DNA of 64,000 nt from DATFQI01 sp963831105 (GCA_963831105.1 CAWHOS010000003.1:496001-560000), one strand, 5' to 3'. Positions 20,411 to 29,747 are shown, counted from the stretch's first letter. Program-made: numbers and translations. Notes: generated from the sequence alone by a model not told the origin.

Positions 20411-22003
20411 ATGCCAGATGCCGTGGTCGTCGGGGCGGGGCCCAACGGGCTCGTCGCGGCCAACCTGCTGGCCGACGCCGGCTGGGACGTGCTCGTGCTC
20501 GAGGCGCAGCCCGAGCCGGGCGGAGCGGTCCGCAGCGGCGAGACCGCGCACGCCGGGTTCGTGCACGACCGCTTCAGCTCGTTCTACCCGCTCGTGGAGG
20601 CCTCGCCGGTGATGCGGGAGCTCGAGCTCGAGCGCCACGGGCTGCGCCTGCGCCATGCCGAGGCCGCGGTCGCCCACCCGCTGCCCGACGGCCGTGCGGC
20701 GGTGATCTACGGCAAGGACCTGGACCGCACCTGCGCCGGCCTGGAGGCGCTCGCCCCCGGCGACGGCGAGGCGTTCGCCCGCTGGATGGGCTACTGGGAC
20801 CGCATCGGGCCCTCGCTCGTGGAGGCGCTCATGCGGCCCTTCCCGCCCGTGCGCGGGGCGATGAAGCTGGGCGCCGCGCTCGCCACGCCGCGCCGCATGG
20901 GCGAGTTCGCGCGGCTCGGGGCGCTGCCCGTGCGGCGCTTCGTCGAGGAGGAGTTCGCCGGCGAGGGCCCCGCGCTGCTGTTCGCGGGCAACGCCCTGCA
21001 CGCCGACTACGCGCCGGAGTCCGCGGGCGGCGCGGTCTACGGGCTGGTGCTCGTGGGCATGGCCCAGCAGGTCGGCTACCCCGTGCCCGAGGGCGGATCG
21101 GGCGCGCTGACCTCTGCCCTCGTCAATCGGCTGGCGGCGGCCGGGGGCCGGGTCGAGTGCGGCGTGCCGGTCGAGCGCGTGGTCCTGCGCGGCGGCCGGG
21201 CGGTGGGCGTGCGCACGGCCGACGGGCACGAGCACGCCGCCCGCCGCGCGGTGATCGCCGCGGTCGGCGCCCCGCAGCTCTACGAGCGCCTCGTGGGGCT
21301 CGAGCACCTGCCGCAGCGCGTGCGGGAGGGGCTTCGCCGCTTCCAGTACGACCACGGCACCGTCAAGGTCGAGTGGGCGCTCGACGGGCCCGTCCCCTGG
21401 ACCGCCCCGGAGATGGCGCGCACCGGCACGGTGCACGTCGCGGAGTCGGTCGACGCGCTCACGCTGGCGATGGCGCGGATCGCCTCGCGCCGGGTGCCCG
21501 AGCGGCCGTTCCTCGTCGCGGGCCAGTACGCGCGCATGGACCCCACGCGCCAGCCCGCGGGGGCCGAGACGTTCTGGGGCTATACGCACGTGCCGCGCGA
21601 GGTGCGGGCCGACGCCGGCGAGGACGGCATCACGGGCCGCTGGGACGAGCGCGAGCGGGAGGCGATGGCCGACCGCATGGAGGCCGAGCTCGAGCGCGTG
21701 GCGCCGGGCTTCCGCGCGCGGGTCGTCGGCCGCCACGTCGCCGCGCCGCCCGACCTCGAGGCCGAGAACGCCAACCTCGTCGGCGGCGCGATCAACGGCG
21801 GCACGGCCCAGCTGCACCAGCAGCTGATCCTGCGCCCGTTCCCGGGACTGGGCCGCGCGGGCACGGCCGTGCCGCACCTGTTCCTCGCCTCGGCGTCCGC
21901 GCACCCCGGCGGCGGCGTGCATGGCGCGTGCGGCGCCAACGCCGCACGCGCCGCGCTGCGGACGCGCTGGACCGGCGACGCGCGCCGGGCGCTGCGCCGC
22001 TAG
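20411..22003 (+). CDS. FAD-dependent oxidoreductase, phytoene-desaturase-like (PYROXD2 type)
   Basis: 530 aa from ATG 20411. An N-terminal FAD-binding motif AVVVGAGPNGLVAANLLADAG is followed by EAQPEPGGAVRS, the usual second part of the dinucleotide fold in the amine oxidase/carotenoid desaturase family. The C-terminus has LASASAHPGGGVHGACGANAARAAL, the FAD-contacting end motif. It lacks carotenoid gene neighbours, so the substrate is open; PYROXD2-like enzymes form a broad family. It is divergent from the SRPBCC gene and convergent with the phosphoesterase gene (4-base overlap). Confidence 0.85.
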   Translation: MPDAVVVGAGPNGLVAANLLADAGWDVLVLEAQPEPGGAVRSGETAHAGFVHDRFSSFYPLVEASPVMRELELERHGLRLRHAEAAVAHPLPDGRAAVIYGKDLDRTCAGLEALAPGDGEAFARWMGYWDRIGPSLVEALMRPFPPVRGAMKLGAALATPRRMGEFARLGALPVRRFVEEEFAGEGPALLFAGNALHADYAPESAGGAVYGLVLVGMAQQVGYPVPEGGSGALTSALVNRLAAAGGRVECGVPVERVVLRGGRAVGVRTADGHEHAARRAVIAAVGAPQLYERLVGLEHLPQRVREGLRRFQYDHGTVKVEWALDGPVPWTAPEMARTGTVHVAESVDALTLAMARIASRRVPERPFLVAGQYARMDPTRQPAGAETFWGYTHVPREVRADAGEDGITGRWDEREREAMADRMEAELERVAPGFRARVVGRHVAAPPDLEAENANLVGGAINGGTAQLHQQLILRPFPGLGRAGTAVPHLFLASASAHPGGGVHGACGANAARAALRTRWTGDARRALRR

Positions 22004-23814
22004 CGCGGGTCCTTCACGAGCAGCTCCACGTTGCGGTCGGCGCGGCGCCCCTCGCGCGGCGGGTCGTCCTCGTCCGCGTCGCGCTGGGGGTCGTTGAACG
22101 ACAGCGTGCGGCTGAGCGACGCGAGCTGGGCGGCGTTGAAGCCGAGCGCGCTGCCGGGCGGCGGCGCGGCCGTGGGCGCCGCCGAGTCGAGGATCGTGCC
22201 GAACAGCGACAGCGTGCCGTCGCGGTTGTCCATGATCTCGATCGTGCGGCTCTGCTGCGGGTAGTCGACGTGCGAGGCGGTCGCGATCTCCCAGAACCCG
22301 CGCCCCTTGCCCCCGCGGTAGAAGGTGACGCGGTTCGCGTGGACGTGCCCGGCGACGTAGGCGACCACGTTCGGCGTGCCGGTCAGCAGCGCCTTCACGG
22401 ACTTCTTGCCCGTCGCCAGGTGCAGCGGCGTCGAGCGGCGCGGGTCGCGGTCGCAGCCCGGCTCGTCCGCGGGGTCGCACTTGCCGGCGCGCTCGTCCGC
22501 GCGCGTGTTGGTCATCGAGCGCATCGGGTGGTGGCCGAAGACGACCACGAGCCGGTCGCGGCGCTTGGCCTTGCGCAGCTCGCCGCGCAGCCAGCGGTAC
22601 TGCGGGTCGTCGATGTTGCCGTTCTGGCCGCCGCCCTCGGCGACGGTGTCGAGCGAGATGAAGCGCACGCCCTTGCGCGTGAACGCGTAGTAGCTCGCGC
22701 TGCCGCGGGAGCGCCGCAGCTCGGAGCGCGGCGTGTTGGCGAAGCCGTGGCCGATCAGGCTCCGGTACTCCCGCTTGGAGAGGATCCGGCGGTCGGTGTC
22801 CGGCGCGACGGTCTTGGCGCCGGCGAGCAGCTGCTGGATGAACGCCGGGTCCCCGAAGGAGGCGAACAGCTCGTCGTCGGAGGCGCCCTCGAAGCGCTTG
22901 GGGTCGAAGGCGGCGTTGGGGAACACCTTCAGGCAGCCCGTCGCGATCGCGCGGAACAGGTCCTCGCTGGCGGGCGCGTTGCCCTGGACGAGGCCGTCGT
23001 GGTTGCCGCGCGAGATGAACCACGGGACGTCGAGGCCTGCCGCCTGGAACGGGCGCTGGGCAGCCTCGAGCAGGCCGGGGTAGCGCGGGAACGCCGCGTA
23101 CGGGCCCGCCGTCGGGGCGGCCTCGTCGGGATCCCAGAAGCCGGCGAAGCGGTCCTGCGGCGCGTCGCGGTAGTCGTCGTAGTCGGCGACGCCGGTGTAG
23201 GCGCGCGCCGCGACGTCGGCGTTGACCTTCGCGAGCCGGTCCGCGGGCACGTTGCCGCACTGGTTCGTGATCGGGTCGCCCGAGAACGGGTCGACGGCGC
23301 CGCCGTCGAGCACGGTCTTGAACCAGCGGCTCTCGTTGAGGTGCTGGTTGTCGGCCATGTCGCCCGTGGTGATCGCGAAGCCGACCTTCGCGCGCTTGCC
23401 GCTGCCCTGCCTGACCCGGCTGGTGCGGTTCGCGTTGACGTTGCGCACCACCTGGTCGAAGACCTGCGTGCCGAGTGCCTCCTGGGGACGCCAGGAGGCG
23501 CCGATGTCGCCGCCCGCGGCGTCGGCGAAGTCCACGCGGGCCGGGCTCATCTCGTCGACCACCTGCGGGTCGGTGAGCTGGGCGAAGTCGACGAGCGAGC
23601 GCCGCTTCGCGGTCCGGCCGCGCTTGGCCTTCGCGGACCCGCCGCGGCGCAGCACGTAGCGCTCGCCGCCTGCGGGCGAGAGCGGGGCGTAGACCCCGTC
23701 GCCGCGGGCGATCGTCTCCTCGAGGGTGGTCTTCCCCGCCGGGTCCGCGTGCGCGGTCGAGACGAGGAACGGGATCAAGAGAACGGCGACGAGCGCCAGG
23801 GCGAGGCGAGGCAT
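22000..23814 (-). CDS. Secreted metallophosphoesterase (TIGR03767-like)
   Basis: 604 aa from ATG 23814 with signal peptide MPRLALALVAVLLIPFLVSTAHA. The calcineurin-like phosphoesterase motifs are in order: FAQLTDPQVVDE (metal Asp), TTGDMADNQH (GDxxDN), SRGNHDGLV (GNHD/E), FGHHPMRS and YVAGHVHANRV (GHxH). The long form with WFKTVLDGG and FYRGGKGRGFWEIATASHVDYPQQSR matches, from memory, a family of large actinobacterial secreted phosphoesterases. It acts outside the membrane on an unknown phosphoester. Confidence 0.85.
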   Translation of the reverse strand: MPRLALALVAVLLIPFLVSTAHADPAGKTTLEETIARGDGVYAPLSPAGGERYVLRRGGSAKAKRGRTAKRRSLVDFAQLTDPQVVDEMSPARVDFADAAGGDIGASWRPQEALGTQVFDQVVRNVNANRTSRVRQGSGKRAKVGFAITTGDMADNQHLNESRWFKTVLDGGAVDPFSGDPITNQCGNVPADRLAKVNADVAARAYTGVADYDDYRDAPQDRFAGFWDPDEAAPTAGPYAAFPRYPGLLEAAQRPFQAAGLDVPWFISRGNHDGLVQGNAPASEDLFRAIATGCLKVFPNAAFDPKRFEGASDDELFASFGDPAFIQQLLAGAKTVAPDTDRRILSKREYRSLIGHGFANTPRSELRRSRGSASYYAFTRKGVRFISLDTVAEGGGQNGNIDDPQYRWLRGELRKAKRRDRLVVVFGHHPMRSMTNTRADERAGKCDPADEPGCDRDPRRSTPLHLATGKKSVKALLTGTPNVVAYVAGHVHANRVTFYRGGKGRGFWEIATASHVDYPQQSRTIEIMDNRDGTLSLFGTILDSAAPTAAPPPGSALGFNAAQLASLSRTLSFNDPQRDADEDDPPREGRRADRNVELLVKDPR

Positions 23815-23845
23815 GGCGCGATCCTACGGGCTAACGTCTGCGCCC

Positions 23846-24043
23846 GTGAACCGCCGCCCCAAACTCGAGCTGCGCGGCTCCTCCGCCTCGCCGGAGGAGG
23901 CCGCCGCCGTGATCGCCGCGATCGAGCGCTTCATCCGCGACACCGCCCCGCCCGTGGCGAGCGAGCCCGAGGGCCCGGGTCCCTGGGTGCGCGCCGCGCT
24001 GCTCGAGGGCGTGGACCGCGAGCCCGCGCGCGGCTGGATCTAG
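23846..24043 (+). CDS. Small protein, possible acyl-CoA carboxylase epsilon subunit
   Basis: 65 aa from GTG 23846. RPKLELRGSSASPEEAAAVI followed by AAIERFIRD and a Trp-containing C-terminus (GPWVRAALLEGVDREP) resembles epsilon subunits of actinobacterial acyl-CoA carboxylases (G-x-P/A-x-PEE-x-AAL helix, then a W). It is not beside pccB, and length and similarity are modest, so the assignment is tentative. A short GC hairpin (gcccgccgggc at its end) may terminate transcription before the sulfite reductase gene. Confidence 0.55.
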   Translation: MNRRPKLELRGSSASPEEAAAVIAAIERFIRDTAPPVASEPEGPGPWVRAALLEGVDREPARGWI

Positions 24044-24062
24044 CCCGCCGGGCAAAACATCT

Positions 24063-24080
24063 ATAAGCCAGTCGGCTTTT
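24063..24080. promoter_or_regulatory. Candidate Rrf2/CymR-type operator
   Basis: Palindrome ATAAGCCAGTCGGCTTTT: arms AAGCC/GGCTT with a 4-base spacer, 15 bases upstream of the sulfite reductase ATG. Size, AT-flanked GC arms and position resemble operators of Rrf2-family regulators of sulfur metabolism. A partial copy (TATAAGCCGGCCGGC) occurs at 28008 after cysN. Regulator identity is inferred. Confidence 0.4.
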
Positions 24081-24094
24081 GCTACTTTGGGTTG

Positions 24095-25912
24095 ATGGAG
24101 CCTTCGACCACGACCGGCCGCAAGGGGTCGCTCGCGAACCCCGAGGTCCGCGAGGACGTCCCGGGCCACGTCATCCCGATCATCCGGCGCGAGTTCGACG
24201 ACTTCGACAACGAGGCGGAGAAGTACCTCGACGGTCAGACGCCGGAGAACGAGTTCATCGGCTTCCGGCTCAAGCAGGGGGTCTACGGCCAGCGCCAGCC
24301 CGATGTGCAGATGATCCGGGTCAAGCTCCCGTGGGGCGGCATCTCGCCGGACCAGATGGACGCGTTCGCGAGCGCGATCGAGCAGTTCGTGCCGCTCAAG
24401 AAGGGCCACATCACGACGCGGCAGAACATCCAGGTCCACCACGTCCCGCTGCGCGACGCCGCCTCTTACATCCGCGAGCTCGCCGAGTCCGGCCTCTCCA
24501 GCCGCGAGGGCTGCGGCAACACGGTGCGCAACGTGACCGCCGACCCGTGGGCCGGCGTCTGCTCCGACGAGCTCTTCGACACGACGCCCTACGCGGGCGC
24601 GTTCGTGCGCTACTTCGTGCGCCACCCCACGACGCAGCTGATGCCGCGCAAGGTCAAGACCGCCTTCGACGGCGGCGGCGGCGCCGACCGTGCGCTGACC
24701 GGCATCCACGACATCGCGTTCATCGCGCGCGAGCGCGACGGCGTGAAGGGCTTCGAGCTCCGCGTCGGCGGCGGCACGTCGATCATGCCGCGCGTCGCTC
24801 CGACCCTGAACGAGTTCGTGACGGCTGACGACGGCGCCTACCTGATGTGGGCCGAGGCCGTCCTGCGCATCTTCGACCGCCAGGACTGGCTGCGCGTCAA
24901 CCGCGCCCGCGCCCGCCTGAAGGTGCTGGTCGACAAGGTCGGCATCGACGAGGTGCGCCGGATGGTCGACGAGGAGCTCGAGGGCGACTGGGTCGCCGAG
25001 CGCGACTTCTCGATCGAGGACCGCGTGTTCCTCTATGACGAGCAGGCCGACGCGCCGCCGGTGCCGCATGCCTACGGCTCGCCCAACGGCGACGGCGCCG
25101 CGTTCGCCCGCTTCCGCGAGGCCAACGTCGAGGCGCAGCGCCAGGAGGGCTTCTCGACCGTCCAGGTCAAGGTCACCCGCGGCGACCTGGAGCCGGAGCA
25201 GTTCCGCGGGCTCGGGCAGATCATGCGCGAGTACTGCGGCGGCCACGCCCGCATGACGGTGCACCAGAACCTCGTGCTGCGCTGGGTGCGCGACGAGGCG
25301 GTCTACGACGTCTGGCAGCGCCTGAGCGCGCTCGGCCTCGGCGACGCCGGCTCCGACCAGGTCAACGACGTCGTCTCGTGCCCCGGCACCGACTCCTGCA
25401 AGCTCGGCATCACGAGCTCGATGGGGCTCAACCGGGCGGTCCAGGAGCGGATCGAGTCGATGGGCATCACCGACCCGCTGACGCGCAAGATCCACATCAA
25501 GATGTCCGGCTGCCCCAACGGCTGCAGCCAGCACCACATCGGCAACATCGGGTTCTACGGCGCCTCGATCAAGGTCGGCGAGCACACCGTCCCCGCCTAC
25601 GTCGCCCACATCGGCGGCAACTACGAGGGCGGCGAGATCGTCTACGGCAAGCGCCTGAAGGTGCGGCTCGCGTCCAAGCGCGTGCCGGAGGCGGTCGAGC
25701 GCTGGATCCGCTTCTACGAGGCCGAGCGCTACAACGAGAGCGAGGTCTTCAACGCCTTCGCCGAGCGGGTAGGGCCGTCGGCCTTCGAGGACCTGGTGCG
25801 CGACCTGGCGATGCCGATCGAGTTCGGCCTGGAGACGATGGAGAACTTCATCGACTGGACGAAGAACATCCCGTTCCAGGTCGTGCGCGGCGAGGGCGAA
25901 TGCGCGGTGTAA
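24095..25912 (+). CDS. Ferredoxin-dependent sulfite/nitrite reductase
   Basis: 605 aa from ATG 24095 (a TTG at 24092 adds one residue). Siroheme and [4Fe-4S] enzyme that makes six-electron reductions. Two duplicated halves are visible; HITTRQNIQVHHV and RMTVHQNLVLRWV are the substrate/siroheme basic motifs. The cluster ligands are CPGTDSCKLGIT and KMSGCPNGCSQHH. Because cysD and cysN follow directly with overlapping ends, sulfite reduction to sulfide is the likely role, although nitrite reductases share this fold. The palindrome at 24063-24080 probably controls the operon. Confidence 0.9.
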   Translation: MEPSTTTGRKGSLANPEVREDVPGHVIPIIRREFDDFDNEAEKYLDGQTPENEFIGFRLKQGVYGQRQPDVQMIRVKLPWGGISPDQMDAFASAIEQFVPLKKGHITTRQNIQVHHVPLRDAASYIRELAESGLSSREGCGNTVRNVTADPWAGVCSDELFDTTPYAGAFVRYFVRHPTTQLMPRKVKTAFDGGGGADRALTGIHDIAFIARERDGVKGFELRVGGGTSIMPRVAPTLNEFVTADDGAYLMWAEAVLRIFDRQDWLRVNRARARLKVLVDKVGIDEVRRMVDEELEGDWVAERDFSIEDRVFLYDEQADAPPVPHAYGSPNGDGAAFARFREANVEAQRQEGFSTVQVKVTRGDLEPEQFRGLGQIMREYCGGHARMTVHQNLVLRWVRDEAVYDVWQRLSALGLGDAGSDQVNDVVSCPGTDSCKLGITSSMGLNRAVQERIESMGITDPLTRKIHIKMSGCPNGCSQHHIGNIGFYGASIKVGEHTVPAYVAHIGGNYEGGEIVYGKRLKVRLASKRVPEAVERWIRFYEAERYNESEVFNAFAERVGPSAFEDLVRDLAMPIEFGLETMENFIDWTKNIPFQVVRGEGECAV

Positions 25913-26799
25913 AGCTGAGCCCCCACCTCGAGCAGCTCGAGGCGGAGGCCATCCACATCATCCGCGAGGTCGCGGCCGAGTTCGAGAAGCCGGTCGTGCT
26001 CTTCAGCGGCGGCAAGGACTCGATCGTGCTGCTGGCGCTGGCCGAGAAGGCGTTCGCGCCGGCGCCGCTGCCGTTCGCGGTCATGCACGTGGACACGGGC
26101 CACAACTTCCCCGAGGCGGTCGAGTTCCGCGACCGGCGGGTCCCGGACGCGATCGTGGCCTCCGTGCAGGAGTCGATCGACAAGGGCCGCGCGGTCGAGG
26201 AGACCGGCCCGCGCGCGTCGCGCAACCGGCTGCAGACCGTCACGCTGCTCGACGCGATCGCCGAGCACGGCTTCGACGCGGCCTTCGGCGGCGCGCGCCG
26301 CGACGAGGAGCGCGCCCGCGCCAAGGAGCGCGTGTTCTCCTTCCGCGACGACTTCGGTCAGTGGGACCCGCGCAAGCAGCGCCCCGAGCTGTGGGACCTC
26401 TACAACGGCCGCGTCCGCCGCGGCGAGCACGTGCGCGTGTTCCCGCTGTCGAACTGGACCGAGCTCGACGTCTGGGAGTACATCCTGGCCGAGGAGCTGG
26501 AGATCCCTGGCCTCTACGTCGCCCACGAGCGCGAGGTCTTCGAGCGCGACGGGATGCTCTACGCCGTCAGCGACTTCGTCGAGCGCATGGACGGCGAGGA
26601 GCCGTTCACCGAGTGGGTGCGCTACCGCACGGTGGGCGACATGACCTGCACGGGCGCCGTGCGCTCGCGCGCCACCTCGCTCGAGGAGGTCGTCGAGGAG
26701 ATCGCCGCCACGCGCGTGACCGAGCGCGGCGAGACCCGCGCCGACGACCGCACGTCCGAGGCCGCCATGGAGGACCGCAAGCGAGTGGGGTACTTCTAG
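25900..26799 (+). CDS. cysD: Sulfate adenylyltransferase small subunit CysD
   Basis: 299 aa, ATG 25900 overlapping the reductase end by 13 bases. Adenylates sulfate to APS together with the CysN GTPase. The PP-loop ATP motif is VLFSGGKDSIVLLALA, with HVDTGHNFPE, FGGARRDEERARAKER and the typical C-terminus MEDRKRVGYF. FPLSNWTELDVWEYI is also characteristic. The longer in-frame upstream region lies wholly within the reductase gene and is rejected. Its stop overlaps the cysN start (TAGTG). Confidence 0.95.
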   Translation: MRGVKLSPHLEQLEAEAIHIIREVAAEFEKPVVLFSGGKDSIVLLALAEKAFAPAPLPFAVMHVDTGHNFPEAVEFRDRRVPDAIVASVQESIDKGRAVEETGPRASRNRLQTVTLLDAIAEHGFDAAFGGARRDEERARAKERVFSFRDDFGQWDPRKQRPELWDLYNGRVRRGEHVRVFPLSNWTELDVWEYILAEELEIPGLYVAHEREVFERDGMLYAVSDFVERMDGEEPFTEWVRYRTVGDMTCTGAVRSRATSLEEVVEEIAATRVTERGETRADDRTSEAAMEDRKRVGYF

Positions 26800-27986
26800 T
26801 GCTCAGAGTCGCCACCGCGGGCTCCGTCGACGACGGCAAGTCGACGCTGATCGGCCGGCTGCTGTTCGACGCGAAGGCGCTGATGGCCGACCAGGAGGCC
26901 GGTCTCGAGGACCTCGCGAACCTGACCGACGGCCTGCGCGCCGAGCGCGAGCAGGGCATCACGATCGATGTCGCCTACCGCCACTTCGCCACGCCGCGCC
27001 GCCGCTTCGTGCTCCACGACTGCCCCGGCCACGCGCAGTACACGCGCAACATGGTCACGGGCGCCTCGACCGCCGACCTCGCCGTGATCCTCGTCGACGC
27101 CCGCCACGGGCTGACCGAGCAGTCGCGCCGCCACGCCGCGCTGGCCGGGCTGCTGGGCGTGCCGCAGATCACCGTCTGCGTGAACAAGATGGACCTCGTC
27201 GGCTACGCGGAGGAGCGCTTCGACTCCGTCGTGCGCGAGTTCCTCGAGTTCGCGGCCGGCGCCGGCCTGCGCGACCTCACCTTCATCCCCGTCAGCGCGC
27301 TGCACGGCGACAACGTCGTGGACCGCTCGGAGGCGATGCCCTGGTACGCCGGCGAGCCGCTGCTCGCCCACCTCGAGGGCGCGCCGGAGGCCGCCGGCGC
27401 CGCCGACGGCCCGGCGCGGCTGCCGGTGCAGTACGTGATCCGCCACGACGGCGAGCGCCGCTACGCCGGCCGGCTCGCCTCGGGCACGCTGCGCGCCGGC
27501 GACGAGGTCGTCGTGCTGCCGTCGGGTGCCCGCTCGCGCGTGGCGCGCGTGACCGGCCCGCGCGGCGACGTCGGCGACGCGGCCGCGCCCGCCAGCGTGT
27601 CGGTCGTGCTCGAGGACGACGTCGACGTGGGCCGCGGCGACCTGATCGCCCGTGCCTCTGAGGCGCCGACCGCCTCCCGCGAGCTCGCCGCCACGCTCTG
27701 CTGGCTCGGCGACGCGCCCGCGCGCGCGGGCGCGACCTACCTGCTCAAGCACACGACCCGCACCGTGCGGGCCAAGCTCGACGCGATCGAGGACCGGCTC
27801 GACGTCACCACGCTCGAGCGCGCGCCCGCCGCGGAGCTCGAGCTCAACGCCATCGGCCGCGTCCGGCTGCGCCTCGGCGGCGAGCTGGCGGCCGACCCGT
27901 ACGCGATCAGCCGCGCGACCGGTGCGTTCATCCTCATCGACGAGGCGACGAACGACACCGTCGGCGCCGGCATGGTCGACGGGTAG
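26799..27986 (+). CDS. cysN: Sulfate adenylyltransferase large subunit CysN
   Basis: 395 aa from GTG 26799, which overlaps the cysD stop. EF-Tu-like GTPase that drives APS formation: G1 GSVDDGKSTLIGRLL, G2 REQGITIDVAYRHF, G3 DCPGHAQYTRNMVTG, NKMD and a C-terminal beta-barrel (QYVIRHDGERRYAGRLASG). It has no fused APS kinase domain. No cysH (APS/PAPS reductase) or cysC follows within the window, so the step between APS and sulfite must be encoded elsewhere. Confidence 0.95.
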   Translation: MLRVATAGSVDDGKSTLIGRLLFDAKALMADQEAGLEDLANLTDGLRAEREQGITIDVAYRHFATPRRRFVLHDCPGHAQYTRNMVTGASTADLAVILVDARHGLTEQSRRHAALAGLLGVPQITVCVNKMDLVGYAEERFDSVVREFLEFAAGAGLRDLTFIPVSALHGDNVVDRSEAMPWYAGEPLLAHLEGAPEAAGAADGPARLPVQYVIRHDGERRYAGRLASGTLRAGDEVVVLPSGARSRVARVTGPRGDVGDAAAPASVSVVLEDDVDVGRGDLIARASEAPTASRELAATLCWLGDAPARAGATYLLKHTTRTVRAKLDAIEDRLDVTTLERAPAAELELNAIGRVRLRLGGELAADPYAISRATGAFILIDEATNDTVGAGMVDG

Positions 27987-28247
27987 CCGACCGGCTCGGC
28001 GGCCCCATATAAGCCGGCCGGCCGGCACCCGCTCGGACTGAGCGTGACCGCTCAGACTCTGTGCCCCGCGACCCCAAGAGCGGGGCTTCAGAGGCTCCAA
28101 CGCACCCCCTTCCGAAAACTTGCGCCAACCGCCGGGTCAGCGTGCCGACCTGGTGGGCGAACTCTCATCTTCCGCCATTACGGTGCCTCGCCAACGCGCC
28201 GGCGGGAGGGCCGGCGGGAGGCAACCTCGATGTGAAGGAGGGGATCG
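27987..28247 (+). other. Structured non-coding leader between cysN and the peptidase-like gene
   Basis: 261 bases without a convincing gene. A long stem pairs CTCTG (57-61 of 28001 on) plus GCCCCGC (28063-28069) with GCGGGGC (28080-28086) plus CAGAG (28089-28093), around a loop GACCCCAAGA. Further GC hairpins follow (GGTC...GACC near 28135-28155), then a strong ribosome site gaaggagg before ATG 28248. It may be a transcribed leader RNA or terminator plus promoter; I recognise no known riboswitch class. Confidence 0.4.
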
Positions 28248-29656
28248 ATGCGCAAGCATCTCCCGATCGCGCTCGCGGGCGCGATGGCGCTCGCGGGCGT
28301 CACCGGCGCCGTGGCGCAGGCCGCGCCAGGGGCGAAGGGGCCCAAGGGCGGCGACGTGAAGAACCTGCCCGGCTTCGTCAAGAAGTGGGAGGGCGAGAAG
28401 CAGGCGGCCGCGGACCTCGTGGCCCGCGGCAAGAAGACGCCGAACGCGAAGGGCGTCGTGAAGCTCGACAACGGCCGCTATGTCCAGCACGGGCTCGAGA
28501 CCACGGAGGAGATGACGATCGCGCTGATCGACTTCTCCGACCTCGAGCACAACACGATGCCGCAGCCGGACCGCTCGAAGGACAACAGCACCTACTGGAC
28601 GCCGGACTTCAGCGTCCAGCACTACAAGGACATGCTGTTCACGCCGGGCGGCGGCTCGTACGGCAATCCGTCGCTGAGCGACTTCTACCAGGAGCTCTCC
28701 TCGGGGCGCTTCGCGTGGGACGGCCAGGTCTCCAACTGGACCACCGTGGCGGGCACCAAGGCCGACTTCGGCGCCAACAGCGAGGAGTCCGGTGACGGCG
28801 GCGACGACGCCAACGGCCCGGTCTCGCGCGTCGTGAAGGCCACGCTCGACGGCCCAAGGTCGGCGAGTCCTGGAAGCACGTCGACACGTCGGTGTCATCG
28901 CACGAGAGCCCCAACGGCCAGAACTTCGGCAACGGCATCACGGGCACCTCGGACGGCTGGACCGACATCACGGGCACCCTGCCCGCCGGTACGACGGCCT
29001 ACCGCCTGCGCTATTGGACCGACGGCGCGGCCGGCGGCGAGGGCATCGCGGTCGGCGGCGTGAAGGTCGGCTCGACCGACGACACGATGAGCGACACGTC
29101 GGGCTTCGACCTCGGCGGGTGGCGCAAGGTCACCGGCGGCCAGTTCACGGACACGTTCCACCACTGGTACCTGGCCGAGAACCGCGCGCCCGTGATGCAG
29201 GACCGCGCCCTCTGCGGGGCGTACCAGTTCACGACCGACACGTGGGTCGAGAAGCACTGCTACGCCAAGGGCATCGTCGTCTGGTACCGCAACGAGGGCG
29301 TACGTGACAACAACACGTACTTCCACCCGGGCCAGGGCGAGATCCTGCCGGTGGACAGCCACCCGGACCGGATGCTCACGCCGGACGGCAAGAAGGTCTG
29401 GAGCGGGCGCTGGCAGGCGTGGGACGCGCCGTTCAGCCTGGACCGCCAGAACATCACGCTGGTGCAGGCGGGCGTGGGGTCCAAGACCTACACCGCCGAG
29501 CCGGTGACGACGTTCTGGGACTCGTCCCCGACCGCGTACTACCGGGCCAACCTGCCGTACAACTCCGTCAAGACGGCGGGCTCGGGCGTGCGCCTGCGGG
29601 TGCTCGACGCCAACCCGGACCGCTCCGTCTACACGGTGCAGGTCGACAAGAAGTAG
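28248..29656 (+). pseudogene. Immune-inhibitor-A-like M6 protein lacking its catalytic core
   Basis: ATG 28248 with a strong ribosome site; signal peptide MRKHLPIALAGAMALAGVTGAVAQA. The first 200 residues match the M6 peptidase N-terminus (KLDNGRYVQHGLETTEEMTIALIDFSDLEH, NSTYWTPDFSVQHYKDMLF, SDFYQELSSGRFAWDGQVSNW). The C-terminal half is the beta-sandwich/VEG-like region (GWTDITGTLPAGT, CGAYQFTTDTWVEKHCYAKGIVVWYRNEG). The join near 28855-28880 changes frame, and the stretch that normally holds the HExxH zinc site and DGDGNxxEPDG loop is absent. Either a deletion of several hundred bases or an assembly collapse. Without it the product cannot be a peptidase. Confidence 0.8.
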
Positions 29657-29669
29657 CGCCACGGGATCC

Positions 29670-29697
29670 CCGGGGGTCGGCGCTCGCCGGCCCCCGG
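29670..29697 (+). terminator. GC-rich terminator-like hairpin
   Basis: Stem CCGGGGGTCGG / CCGGCCCCCGG (one G-T pair) with a six-base loop, 13 bases after the M6-like stop. No T-run follows, so termination is inferred from stem strength and position. Confidence 0.45.
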
Positions 29698-29727
29698 CGC
29701 TGCCGGCCGGTGGACCGGTGATGGGCG

Positions 29728-29747
29728 GCGGATGAGAGGCTTCTCAC
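29728..29747. promoter_or_regulatory. Shared palindromic element upstream of the poly-Asp/kinase/regulator operon
   Basis: Sequence GCGGATGAGAGGCTTCTCAC, whose core TGAGAGGCTTCTCA (29733-29746) is a near-palindrome. It ends about 31 bases before ATG 29779. An almost identical element is at 35633-35652 (17 of 20 bases the same), upstream of the poly-Arg peptide operon. Probable binding site of the response regulator encoded at 31727-32392. Confidence 0.55.

Noticed and set aside
27987..28247. c-di-AMP (ydaO) or cobalamin riboswitch
   Set aside because: Hairpins are present but the conserved core sequences of these classes are not found.
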